Positions 51,566 through 59,864 of a stretch of DNA of 64,000 nucleotides are shown here, piece after piece (positions within the stretch are counted from its first letter, which is position 1; each line of letters begins with the position of its first letter). Source of the stretch: Phenylobacterium sp. (GTDB lineage Bacteria > Pseudomonadota > Alphaproteobacteria > Caulobacterales > Caulobacteraceae); assembly GCF_030698145.1 (NCBI RefSeq), contig NZ_JAUYNW010000059.1, positions 62,001 through 126,000 of the forward strand, given 5' to 3'. The position numbers and the translations under genes were made by a program. The notes below the pieces were generated by a model. The model did not search any database and was not told the DNA's origin. It saw nothing but the letters and a program-made list of their open reading frames with translations.

Positions 51566-52831
51566 TCAGCCCTCGGCGTTGAACGCCCGCGCCGCCTCGG
51601 TCATCGCCTGGACCATCTCGCGTTCGGCCTTGGAGAGCAGCGGGTTCCAGACGTCGAAGATCAGCACCACGCGCAGCTCGTCGCTGTCGTTGCGGGCCTC
51701 GTGCTCGATGGTGTCGTCGAAGATCAGCACCTCGCCCACGGTCCAGCCGGTGCGCTCGAACCCGACGCGGTAGGTGCAGTTGGGCGGCACCACCAAGGGC
51801 AGATGAACCACCAGGCGCGCATTGGTCTCGCCATGGTGCGGTGGGATCTGGGTGTGGGGCGCGAGCGCCGAGAACATGGCGTTGGGGCAGAGGCCGCCGA
51901 TCTCGGCCATCTCGACGTCGCGCAGGGCCTGGGCGGTCTTTGGACAGCGGTCCAGATGCTCCTGCACCGGGGTCCCGCCGCGCCAGAGCGGATAGGTGCT
52001 CCAGCGGTTGGAATGATTGAGCTCGGCCCATTGGTTGACCGGCTCACCGGGGTTGTAGGCGATGTAGGGTGAGAACTCGCCCTGCTGGTCGGCGAGGGCG
52101 GCTTGCAGCTCCTCGCGGATCAGGTCGGTCTGGGCTTCCAGGGCCTCGACCCAGGTGAACTGCGCGCGGTCGTGGAACGGGATCGCGGGCAGGCGTGGAA
52201 CATAAAGTTGATTAGAATCAGATAGATATGGCTTGGATCGACCGCTCATGATCGAGGCCGCCTCCGCCCATCGCCCGGCGGCAGCGGTTTCGATCGCGGT
52301 GCGGGGGCCGGCCAGGGCCGCTTCAAGATAGGCGGCGAAGGCCTCGGTGTGGTCCTCGACCATCTTGGCGGCGTGGAGCAGTTGGGGCCTTAGCGAGTCG
52401 GGCCAGTGCGGCTGCGGCGGGGCCACCTTCAGCACGTCGCGATAGACGCCGGCGGCGGCCTTGGCCCGGCCCTGGCGCTCCAGGAAACCCGCCTTGGAGA
52501 TCAGGCCGGGCAGGAAATAGGGGTCGGCGGTCAGGGCCGCGTTGATCGCCTCCCACTCGCCCTGCACGTCGCCGCGCTCGCGCAGCACCACGCCGGTGGT
52601 CATCAGGATCAGCGGATCGCGGGGCGCGGCGGCGTGGGCGGCCTGCAGCAGCTCCAGCGCGCCCATCAGGTCGCGGCGCTGGAAGGCGTGGACGCCCAGG
52701 CTGTAGAGCGCCTGCGGATGGTCGGGGGCGAGCGCGCGGACCTGTCCCCACAGGCGCTCGGCGTCCTGCCAGCGGCCGGAATTGGCGGCCTGGCCGGCGG
52801 CCTGGACGAGGGCGTTCACCTGGTCGTTCAT
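51566..52831 (-). CDS. TPR-repeat aspartyl/asparaginyl beta-hydroxylase family protein
   Basis: 421 aa. N-terminal half holds TPR-like helices (W-Q-D-A-E-R-L-W-G-Q-V-R-A-L-A-P-D-H-P-Q-A-L-Y-S-L-G, then a second and third repeat). The C-terminal domain is an Asp_Arg_Hydrox cupin: P-P-H-H-G-E-T-N-A-R-L-V-V-H-L-P with the first iron histidine, G-E-V-L-I-F-D-D-T-I-E-H-E-A with the distal histidine, and R-V-V-L-I-F-D-V-W-N-P. A 2-oxoglutarate/iron enzyme acting on an acyl or peptidyl aspartate; bacterial substrates are largely unknown. It is located 101 bp after a TonB receptor gene. Confidence 0.86.
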   Translation of the reverse strand: MNDQVNALVQAAGQAANSGRWQDAERLWGQVRALAPDHPQALYSLGVHAFQRRDLMGALELLQAAHAAAPRDPLILMTTGVVLRERGDVQGEWEAINAALTADPYFLPGLISKAGFLERQGRAKAAAGVYRDVLKVAPPQPHWPDSLRPQLLHAAKMVEDHTEAFAAYLEAALAGPRTAIETAAAGRWAEAASIMSGRSKPYLSDSNQLYVPRLPAIPFHDRAQFTWVEALEAQTDLIREELQAALADQQGEFSPYIAYNPGEPVNQWAELNHSNRWSTYPLWRGGTPVQEHLDRCPKTAQALRDVEMAEIGGLCPNAMFSALAPHTQIPPHHGETNARLVVHLPLVVPPNCTYRVGFERTGWTVGEVLIFDDTIEHEARNDSDELRVVLIFDVWNPLLSKAEREMVQAMTEAARAFNAEG

Positions 52832-52877
52832 GAGGTCTCAATCCCTCTCATCGGGCCCGGCGCCAAGCCCTGCGCAC

Positions 52878-52910
52878 AAAAAGAAAACGGCGGGCTTTCG
52901 CCCGCCGTTT
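52878..52910 (-). terminator. Rho-independent terminator of the 999-aa TonB receptor gene
   Basis: AAACGGCGGGC/GCCCGCCGTTT, an 11-bp perfect stem with a 4-nt loop, followed on the minus strand by TTCTTTTT. It lies 22 nt past the receptor stop. Confidence 0.9.
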
Positions 52911-52932
52911 CCCCGTTCGTTTCCGTCGGTGT

Positions 52933-55932
52933 TTAGAACCGCAGGTTCAGACCCAGCGTGAACACGCGGCCCAGGGTGTCGTAGTCGCCCGGGAAGGTGT
53001 TGCCGGAGTTGGCCGAGGTGGTGCCCGCTTCGTTGCCGACGATCGGAGCTTCCTTCTCGAACACGTTCTGGACGCCGGCGGTGATACGCACCGCGTCGTT
53101 CAGGGTGTAGCTCGCGGTCAGGTCGAGCCAGTGATAGGCCTCGATCTTCTGGAAGGGCGCGAAGGTGGTCGGGAGTTGGACCTCTTCGATCGCCACTTCA
53201 TCGACATAACGCCACAGGTAGGACAGCTGCAGGTCGCCGACGGTCCAGCTGGTCCGCTGAATGAAGCGGAACTCGTGGGTCGGGGAGCCGCAGCTCGTGC
53301 CGTAGACGCCCAGGCAATCGAGAACCGGGGTGGCCTCGCTGCTCTGGCTCTCGTTCTTCAGGTAGTAGTTGGCGTTGAACTGGAAGGTCAGGCTGCCCAG
53401 GCTCTCGTCGAAGCCGAGGGTCGTCATGTCCAGACCGAACGCGACGTTCATCTCGACGCCTTCAGCGGTCTGGTCCTTCAGGTTGGTCGTGAAGAGCCGG
53501 ATGCCGGAGGCCGGCGAGGCGATGTCGCCGTTGACACGGACGATGTCGGCGCAAGCCAGGGCTTCCGCACGCACGTAGCAGGCGTCCAGGATTTCCTGGG
53601 GCGCGAAGATGCCGATCACGTCCTGGATGTCGATCTTGTAGTAGTCCATCGAGATCGAGGGGCTACGCAGGGCCGGCAGGAACGACGGTTGCCAGACGAA
53701 GCCGACGGTGGTCGTGTCGGCGGTTTCCGGTTCCGGCAGGCGCGACAGGTTGGTGCCTTCGAACGTGCCGACCTGACCCGAGACGATGTCCTGGACCGTG
53801 CCGACCTCACCCGACGTCATGCCCGTCGAGATGCAGAGCGCGGCGAGAGCGGCCGAGATCGGGGCGGGATTGCCGACCGAGCAGGGGTCGAAGTTCGCGT
53901 TCCGCAGGCCGGTGACCAGCGGAGCCGCCAGTTCGCCGACGTTCGGGGCGCGAGCCGCGCGTTGTTGCATCACGCGGACGCGGAAGCCGTCGACCACTTC
54001 CCAGTTGAAGCCGTACTTCCAAGTCTTGTTGACGCCCGACGGATCGTAGTCGGAGTAGCGGTAGCCGAGTTCCAGGTCGAAGGACTTGGCGAAGGGCTGG
54101 TCGGCGAAGATCGGCACGATGGCTTCGCCGAACACTTCCTTGACGCTGTAGCCGCCCTTGATCGGCAGGGTGTTGCCGCCGGCGCCGCCGAGGCAGCTGG
54201 CCGGGGCCAGCTTCAGGCATTCGTCGGGCTCGGACTCACCGGTTTCTTCGCGGTATTCCGTACCGAAGTTGACCGCCAGCGGGATGGTCGCCCAGGGGCT
54301 CTTGATCATCTCGACGGGGCCACCGACCGTGGCCGAGAAGATCTGCTGCACATAGGTGTCGTGCTGCAGGGCCGTGGCGCTGGCGTAGGCGATAGCCGCC
54401 GCCGAGGCGCGGCCATAGGCGCCGAAGATGTCGATCGGCACGCAGGCGTCGCCGCCGGTCCGGCAGGTCACACCGTCAACGGTGTTCACCGCGTTCTGGA
54501 AGTTCGCCAGGTTGGTGTAGCCGGCCGAGGTGCTGGTGCGGGTCGACTCGCCGCGCTGGAACGAGGCGTCCCAGGACCAGTCTTCGATGCCGAAGGCGTT
54601 GTCGCCGCGCAGGCCGAACAGCATCTGGTAGTTGGTGTTCTCGTAGGCGGTCGAACGCGGACCCAGCTCGCCGGTGCGGCGACGGATGGTCAGGTTCAGA
54701 TCATCGGCGGCGTCGACCACGTTGTTGCCGTTGAGGTCGCGCCAGTTGACGGTGCCGGGGCCAGCTTTCCTGACGGTGCCCGCGAGGCGGCCAGTTTCAG
54801 CTGCGGCGATGATGCTGTCCCGAGCGTTGTTGAGCGGGTTGCCGTTGTAAAGGAACGGATTGGACAGAGGCACGAAGAACGAGCTGCCGAACACGCCGGA
54901 AGGCGCGACCTGTTGGACGACGTTGGTGTGCGTGAACATCGCCCGGGCATAGGCCTCGACGTTGTCGGTGATCTCATAGTGACCGACGGCGGTGGCGCTG
55001 TAGCGCTCCGACGGGGTCTGGTAATAGTTGAACGGGTTGAAGTTGAACACCGAGCAGTTGGCGCCCAGGGTGCCGTCGTCGCGGATCTGGCCGAGGCCCG
55101 GGCCGCCGGCGATGGCGAGACGGGTCGGGACGGTGGTGGTGGAGCCGCCGAACGTGGTGGGCACCGAGCCGGGGCCGCCGCAGTTGGTGGGCGCCGGGGG
55201 AGCCGTGACGCCGAGGCCGCCGCCGGTGGCGGTGACGACGCCGACCTGACCGAACGGGCGATCGCCCAGCAGGACGGGTTCACGCTTGGAGTAGCCCATG
55301 TTCAGGGCGACGTTGCCGCGGCCGTCGGCCACGTTGGCGCCCACGGTCAGGGCGGCGCGATAGGTCTTGCCGTCGCCTTCGCCGGTCTGGGTGTAGCCGG
55401 TGTCGAACTCGACGCCTTCGAAGTCCTTCTTGAGGATGAAGTTGATCATCCCGGAGATGGCGTCCGAACCGTACACGGCCGAGGCGCCGCCGGTGATCAC
55501 GTCGACGCGGTCGAGCATGGCGGTCGGGATGACCGACACGTCGACGCGACCGTTGACGTCGTAGGGGGTGACGCGCTTGCCGTCGACCATGATCAGGTTC
55601 CGCTGCGGACCCATGCCGCGCAGGTTGACCGTGGAGACGCCGGCGGTGCCGTTGTTACGGGCCGGGTTGTCGCCCGGGACCGAGGCCGGCAGGAAGCGGA
55701 TGACCTGCTCGATTTCCGAAGCCTGCTGGAGGCGAATTTCGTCAGCGCCGACGGTCGTGATCGGGCTGGCCGATTGCAGGCCGGGCACCTGGATGCGCGA
55801 ACCGGTGACGACGACTTCAGCGACTTCTTCTTCGGTCTGCGCGTAGGCGGCCGTCGCGGAAAAGGCCGCCATGGCCACGCCGCAGATCATGGAAGACGCC
55901 AACAGGCGTTCCCGCATGGTTTTGATTTTCAA
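52933..55932 (-). CDS. TonB-dependent outer-membrane receptor
   Basis: 999 aa from TTG 55932 (GGAGGA 8 nt upstream). N-terminus K-I-K-T-M-R-E-R-L-L-A-S-S-M-I-C-G is nearly identical to the receptor at 38.8-42.0 kb. Then V-A-E-V-V-V-T-G-S-R-I-Q, plug T-V-N-L-R-G-M-G-P-Q-R-N-L-I-M-V-D-G-K-R-V-T-P and V-I-T-G-G-A-S-A-V-Y-G-S-D-A-I-S-G, barrel ending T-L-G-L-N-L-R-F. Ligand unknown. Upstream DNA repeats the GTTACG pair at 89 bp, so the two receptors probably share a regulator. Confidence 0.92.
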   Translation of the reverse strand: MKIKTMRERLLASSMICGVAMAAFSATAAYAQTEEEVAEVVVTGSRIQVPGLQSASPITTVGADEIRLQQASEIEQVIRFLPASVPGDNPARNNGTAGVSTVNLRGMGPQRNLIMVDGKRVTPYDVNGRVDVSVIPTAMLDRVDVITGGASAVYGSDAISGMINFILKKDFEGVEFDTGYTQTGEGDGKTYRAALTVGANVADGRGNVALNMGYSKREPVLLGDRPFGQVGVVTATGGGLGVTAPPAPTNCGGPGSVPTTFGGSTTTVPTRLAIAGGPGLGQIRDDGTLGANCSVFNFNPFNYYQTPSERYSATAVGHYEITDNVEAYARAMFTHTNVVQQVAPSGVFGSSFFVPLSNPFLYNGNPLNNARDSIIAAAETGRLAGTVRKAGPGTVNWRDLNGNNVVDAADDLNLTIRRRTGELGPRSTAYENTNYQMLFGLRGDNAFGIEDWSWDASFQRGESTRTSTSAGYTNLANFQNAVNTVDGVTCRTGGDACVPIDIFGAYGRASAAAIAYASATALQHDTYVQQIFSATVGGPVEMIKSPWATIPLAVNFGTEYREETGESEPDECLKLAPASCLGGAGGNTLPIKGGYSVKEVFGEAIVPIFADQPFAKSFDLELGYRYSDYDPSGVNKTWKYGFNWEVVDGFRVRVMQQRAARAPNVGELAAPLVTGLRNANFDPCSVGNPAPISAALAALCISTGMTSGEVGTVQDIVSGQVGTFEGTNLSRLPEPETADTTTVGFVWQPSFLPALRSPSISMDYYKIDIQDVIGIFAPQEILDACYVRAEALACADIVRVNGDIASPASGIRLFTTNLKDQTAEGVEMNVAFGLDMTTLGFDESLGSLTFQFNANYYLKNESQSSEATPVLDCLGVYGTSCGSPTHEFRFIQRTSWTVGDLQLSYLWRYVDEVAIEEVQLPTTFAPFQKIEAYHWLDLTASYTLNDAVRITAGVQNVFEKEAPIVGNEAGTTSANSGNTFPGDYDTLGRVFTLGLNLRF

Positions 55933-56020
55933 GGTCTAGATCCTCCAGCGGTCCGCCGGTCGTTACGACCCGCAGCACCTGCTCCCCACAAAAGGTACGG
56001 TCCCAGACTCGAAGAGCCCG

Positions 56021-56037
56021 GTTACGTAGGAGTTACG
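56021..56037. promoter_or_regulatory. GTTACG direct repeat upstream of second TonB receptor
   Basis: GTTACG at 56021-56026 and 56032-56037, period 11 bp, first copy 89 bp before the TTG, exactly as at 42078-42094. The flanking CCGG before the first copy is also shared. Confidence 0.5.
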
Positions 56038-56147
56038 AGTCATACACGCAGGGGGTCAACGCCCATTACGTGTCAGCAATGTTAAGGACGACAACCTGTC
56101 GCATTCTGGTCACAGAATGTGCGGGGCGCTGAGATGCGCGCACGAAT

Positions 56148-57824
56148 TTACCCTTGTGGGACACCCTTCGCGGGCGGAGCGGGCCTTGTGGCCGTGACGC
56201 ACCAGTAACGGGCGCGGTGCTGATCGACGATGTTGTCGACGAAGCCGGTGACCTTCGGGGCCACCAGGTTCTTGTTCACGTAGAAGTAGATCGGCGCGAC
56301 GGGCGCGTCGGCCAGCATGATCGCCTCGGCCTGCGCCAGGTAGCCGGCCCGGACCTTGGCGTCGGGTTCGGCGTCGGCCTTGGCCAGCAGGGCGTCATAG
56401 GCCGGGTTGGCGTAGTCGCCATAGTTCTGCGGCCCGGTGGACGACTGTTGCAGGTAGAGGAAGCTCATGGCGTCGTTGTAGTCGGCGATCCAGGCGGCGT
56501 CGGCCACCTGGAAGTCGCGGGCGCGATAGGCCGCGTAGGCGATCTGGACCTCATTCTGCACCAGGCGGGCGTCGACGCCGATCGCCTTCCAGTCGGCCTG
56601 GACCGCGGGTAGGTAGAGCGAGGGGTCGGGCGTGTTGCGGTGCTTGATCTCCACCTTCAGCGGACGCTTGGGGCCATAGCCCGCCGCCGCCAGCAGGCGC
56701 CGAGCCTCGGCCTGGCGCTTCTCCAGCGGCCAGGCGGCCCAGGCCGGCGCCTTTGCCTGTTCGTAGCCGGCCACGCCGGGCGGCACGAAGGTGTAGGCGG
56801 CCGTCTGTCCGCCGCGGAACAGCTTGCTGACGATGAACTCGCGGTCGATGGCCATGGTCAGGGCCAGGCGCACGCGCCGGTCCTTGAACGCCGGCTCGGC
56901 GGCGTTGAAGGCCAGGTAGGTCACGCCGAGATAGGTGTGGGTGCGCACATAGTCCGGCGCCTTCTCCCGCAGGAAGGAGATGCGGTTCGACTGCATGTCG
57001 GCGTTCATGTCGAGTTCCCCACGCAGCACGCGGCGCTCGGCCATGGTGGCGTCGGGGGTCGGATAGAAGCGGATCTGGTCCACGCAGACCTTGTCGGCCT
57101 CGTAGAACCGCGGGTTCTTCCTAAGCTGGACATAGTCGCCCAGCTTCCAGTCGGTGACCACATAGGGTCCGTTGGACACATAGTTCCCCGGCTTGATCCA
57201 GGCGTCCCCCAGCTTCTCCACCACATGCCGCGGCACCGGGAACATGGTGTAGTGCTTGGCGAGCTGCGGCAGGTAGGGCGCCGGGTGCTCCAGCACGATC
57301 TCCAGCACCTTGGGCGAGACCGCGCGCACGCCCAGGGCGCTCGGCTCCGCCTTACCCTCGTTCACCGGCTGGGCGTTCTTGATGAGGTAGAGCAGCGAGG
57401 CGTATTCCGACGCCGTCTTCGGATCGAGTATGCGGCGCAGGGAGAAGACGAAGTCATGGGCGGTGACCGGCACGCCGTCAGACCAAGTCGCATCGCGCAG
57501 ATAGAAGGTCCAGGTCAGGCCGTCGGCGCTGGTCTCCCAGCGCTCGGCCATGCCGGGGACGGCCTTCCCGTTGGGGTCGGCGTCAGTGAGCCCGACGATC
57601 AGGCTGGAGATGATCCGCTCTTCCCAGGTGCCGGTGGACTTGTGCGGGTCCAGGGTCGCCGGCTCGGATACGTTTCCGGCCTCGATGCACACCGCGCCCT
57701 GCGGACAGGGCGGCCTGGAAGGGCCCTTGGGGGAGCAGGCGGCGAGCGAAAAGACCGCCACCGCCGCCATCAGCATCTTGCCCAGCGCGGGGAGCGCCCT
57801 ATCAATGCGGGACGTCGAACTCAT
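56148..57824 (-). CDS. oppA: Peptide ABC transporter substrate-binding lipoprotein
   Basis: 558 aa. Signal with lipobox F-S-L-A-A-C near residue 30, so an inner-membrane-anchored lipoprotein. SBP_bac_5 (OppA/DppA) fold: E-P-A-T-L-D-P-H-K-S-T-G-T-W-E, I-S-S-L-I-V-G-L, W-T-F-Y-L-R-D-A-T-W-S-D-G-V-P-V-T-A-H-D-F-V-F-S-L-R-R, and S-N-G-P-Y-V-V-T-D-W-K-L-G-D-Y. Binds oligopeptides for import. It is separated from the permease genes (59.9-61.7 kb) by a dehydrogenase and a small gene. Its start is only 9 bp from a divergent start codon. Confidence 0.9.
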   Translation of the reverse strand: MSSTSRIDRALPALGKMLMAAVAVFSLAACSPKGPSRPPCPQGAVCIEAGNVSEPATLDPHKSTGTWEERIISSLIVGLTDADPNGKAVPGMAERWETSADGLTWTFYLRDATWSDGVPVTAHDFVFSLRRILDPKTASEYASLLYLIKNAQPVNEGKAEPSALGVRAVSPKVLEIVLEHPAPYLPQLAKHYTMFPVPRHVVEKLGDAWIKPGNYVSNGPYVVTDWKLGDYVQLRKNPRFYEADKVCVDQIRFYPTPDATMAERRVLRGELDMNADMQSNRISFLREKAPDYVRTHTYLGVTYLAFNAAEPAFKDRRVRLALTMAIDREFIVSKLFRGGQTAAYTFVPPGVAGYEQAKAPAWAAWPLEKRQAEARRLLAAAGYGPKRPLKVEIKHRNTPDPSLYLPAVQADWKAIGVDARLVQNEVQIAYAAYRARDFQVADAAWIADYNDAMSFLYLQQSSTGPQNYGDYANPAYDALLAKADAEPDAKVRAGYLAQAEAIMLADAPVAPIYFYVNKNLVAPKVTGFVDNIVDQHRARYWCVTATRPAPPAKGVPQG

Positions 57825-57833
57825 GGGTCACGG

Positions 57834-58376
57834 ATGACATACTTTTCCACACGCACAAAGCTGGCCGCCCTGGCCCTGGCGGGCCTGGCCCTGGCGGGGC
57901 CGGCGACCGCCGCCGAGCCCAAGATCGAGGGCCGCGCCGCCCAGTTCCAGGGCCTGCTGGACTGCAAGGTCAAGACCGATTCCGCCGAGCGCCTGGCCTG
58001 CTACGACGCGGCCGTCGGCGCCCTGGCCGGCGCCGAGCAGAAGGGCGACATCGTGGTGGTCGACCGCGAGCAGGCCAAGGCGGTCCGCCGCCAGGCCTTC
58101 GGCTTCAACCTTCCCAGCCTGGCCATGTTCGAGCGCACCGAGAAGCCGGAGGAGATCGACCGCATGACCGGTCAGGTCGCCGAGGCCTATCGCGGCGGCG
58201 ACGGCAAGTGGGTGTTCGAGCTGGAAGGCGGCGCAGTCTGGGCCCAGACCGACTCCGAAACGCTCGGCCGCCGGCCCGGCAAGGGGTCGAAGGTGGAGGT
58301 CCGCAAGGCCGCCATGGGCTCCTACTTCCTCAACTCCGACGGCCAGCGCGCGGTCCGCGCCCGGCGGGTGAAGTAG
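57834..58376 (+). CDS. Exported hypothetical protein with C-x11-C-Y-D motif
   Basis: 180 aa, signal peptide MTYFSTRTKLAALALAGLALAGPATA. After it comes L-L-D-C-K-V-K-T-D-S-A-E-R-L-A-C-Y-D near residues 41-58, a two-cysteine motif shared by several periplasmic proteins (for example VasI-type and other small envelope proteins), and a beta-rich C-terminus (W-V-F-E-L-E-G-G-A-V-W-A-Q-T-D, M-G-S-Y-F-L-N). The two cysteines could form a disulfide. Function unknown. It is divergent from oppA with only 9 bp between start codons, so its promoter must lie inside oppA. Confidence 0.8.
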   Translation: MTYFSTRTKLAALALAGLALAGPATAAEPKIEGRAAQFQGLLDCKVKTDSAERLACYDAAVGALAGAEQKGDIVVVDREQAKAVRRQAFGFNLPSLAMFERTEKPEEIDRMTGQVAEAYRGGDGKWVFELEGGAVWAQTDSETLGRRPGKGSKVEVRKAAMGSYFLNSDGQRAVRARRVK

Positions 58377-58384
58377 GGCCTTCT

Positions 58385-58520
58385 TCCTCCCCCGTTTACG
58401 GGGGAGGGGGACCGCGAAGCGGTGGAGGGGGCGGCCTCAACCTCAGAGCCCAGTCTCGCCCCCTCCACCACGCCTGCGGCGCGGTCCCCCTCCCCCATTC
58501 CCGTTGGTCATGGGGGAGGA
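58385..58520. repeat. GC-rich inverted repeat between convergent genes
   Basis: Left arm TCCTCCCCCGTTTACGGGGG and onward to GAGGGGGCG (58385-58432); right arm CGCCCCCTCCACCACGCCTG to GGGGGAGGA (58457-58520). The arms are near-complementary and each holds its own short hairpin. Blocks like GTGGAGGGGGCG / CGCCCCCTCCAC recur in Caulobacterales intergenic DNA (recalled, not searched). It probably ends transcription from both sides. Confidence 0.7.
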
Positions 58521-58527
58521 AAAGTCC

Positions 58528-59763
58528 CTACAGCAGATCCCCGCCGGCCGCCGAGGCCGTCGTGCCGTGCTGCTGGTAGGCCTTGATCACGTTGCGGCCG
58601 ACCGTCCAGCGGTGGACCTCGTCGGGGCCGTCGACCAGGCGTTGCGACCGGATGTGGGTGTACCAGGAGGCCAGCGGGGTGTCCTGGCTGTAGCCCAGGG
58701 CCCCGTGCAGCTGGATGGCGGTGTCGACCACCTTGTGCACCATGTGGGCCAGGAACACCTTGGCGATGGAGTTCTCCTGGCGCATGTCCAGGCCCTTCTC
58801 GGCCTTGTAGGCGATGTGCAGCAGCATCAGGCGGGCCATGTAGAGTTCGCTGGCGCACTCGGCCAACATGAACTGGACGCCCTGGCGCTCGTGCAGCGGC
58901 TTGCCGAAGGTCTCGCGCTTGGTGACGTGGGCCGCGGCCATGTCCAGCGCCCGCTGAGCCATGGCCACATTGTGCATGCCGTGGCGCAGGCGGCCGTAAG
59001 CCAGGCGGTGCTGGCCCATGTTGAAGCCCTGCCCCTCACCGCCCAGCAGGTTCTCGGCCGGGACCACCAAGTCCTTGATCTCGATCTCGGAGTGGCCGCC
59101 GCCCATGATGTGGCTGAGCTCGCCTTCCACGGCCATGGTCTTGATGTCGCGCTTGATGTTGTAGCCGGGGTTCGGCAGCTCGACGATGAAGGTGGAGAAC
59201 TGCTGGTGGCGTGGAGCGTCCGGGTCGGTGCGGGCCATGACCAGGGCCATGTCGGCGGCGCTGGCGGCCGATGAGAACCACTTCTCGCCGTTGAGGACGT
59301 AGTTCTCGTTGCCGTCCTTGACCGCGGTCGTCCGCATGCCGGTGGCGTCGGCGCCGGCGGCCTTCTCTGTCATGGAGTAGCAGACGCGCTTGTCGCCGGC
59401 CAAGAGCGGCTTGAGGAACTTCTCCTTCTGGTACTCGGTGCCGTGCGCCAGCAGGGTCAGCATGGTGGCGTCGTCCGGGCCCTGGCTGTTCATCGACAGC
59501 GCGCCCAGGTGGCTGCGTCCCAACTCCATCTGGACCAGGGCGTTGGCCAGGGGGCCCAGGCCCATGCCGCCGTATTCCTTGGGGATGAAGGGAAGCCACA
59601 GGCCCGCGGCCCGAGCCTTGACCCGCAGTTCGTCCAGCACGGTCTTGAAGCTTTCCTTATCGACCAGCTTCTTCTCGGCGGGAATGCACTCGTCCTCGAC
59701 CCATTGACGGACCTTGAGGCGGATCGCCTTGGCGTCTTCGGGAATGTCGAAATCGATAGCCAT
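58528..59763 (-). CDS. Acyl-CoA dehydrogenase family protein, long-chain type
   Basis: 411 aa from ATG 59763 with GGAGGA 6 nt upstream. Acyl-CoA dehydrogenase fold: F-I-P-K-E-Y-G-G-M-G, C-Y-S-M-T-E-K-A-A-G-A-D-A-T-G-M, W-F-S-S-A-A-S-A-A-D, R-E-T-F-G-K-P-L, and A-I-Q-L-H-G-A-L-G-Y-S. At the C-terminus the Y-E-G-type base position reads R-L-V-D-G-P-D-E-V-H-R, the pattern of the ACAD10/11-like branch, whose catalytic residue is an aspartate/glutamate elsewhere. Controlled probably through the 20-bp palindrome 71 bp upstream. It is inserted between the opp genes. Confidence 0.9.
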   Translation of the reverse strand: MAIDFDIPEDAKAIRLKVRQWVEDECIPAEKKLVDKESFKTVLDELRVKARAAGLWLPFIPKEYGGMGLGPLANALVQMELGRSHLGALSMNSQGPDDATMLTLLAHGTEYQKEKFLKPLLAGDKRVCYSMTEKAAGADATGMRTTAVKDGNENYVLNGEKWFSSAASAADMALVMARTDPDAPRHQQFSTFIVELPNPGYNIKRDIKTMAVEGELSHIMGGGHSEIEIKDLVVPAENLLGGEGQGFNMGQHRLAYGRLRHGMHNVAMAQRALDMAAAHVTKRETFGKPLHERQGVQFMLAECASELYMARLMLLHIAYKAEKGLDMRQENSIAKVFLAHMVHKVVDTAIQLHGALGYSQDTPLASWYTHIRSQRLVDGPDEVHRWTVGRNVIKAYQQHGTTASAAGGDLL

Positions 59764-59833
59764 TCGGTGTCCTCCACTGTGTGCTTTTTGTTGGCGCGCA
59801 GGGTCGGTCCATTCCGTGACGAGAGGCAAGTCG

Positions 59834-59853
59834 ATTCGAACAATTGTTCGAAT
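59834..59853. promoter_or_regulatory. Perfect 20-bp palindromic operator upstream of acyl-CoA dehydrogenase
   Basis: ATTCGAACAATTGTTCGAAT is a perfect inverted repeat. Its size and symmetry fit a TetR-family operator, a family often controlling acyl-CoA genes. No TetR gene is in the window. The palindrome ends 12 bp before the 3' end of oppC, so it serves the dehydrogenase promoter. Confidence 0.75.
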
Positions 59854-59864
59854 TTCCGGTCTAC

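Noticed and set aside
58385-58520. CRISPR-like or IS-end repeat
   Set aside because: Only one inverted pair, no regular spacers, no transposase; it fits a Caulobacterales intergenic repeat and terminator.
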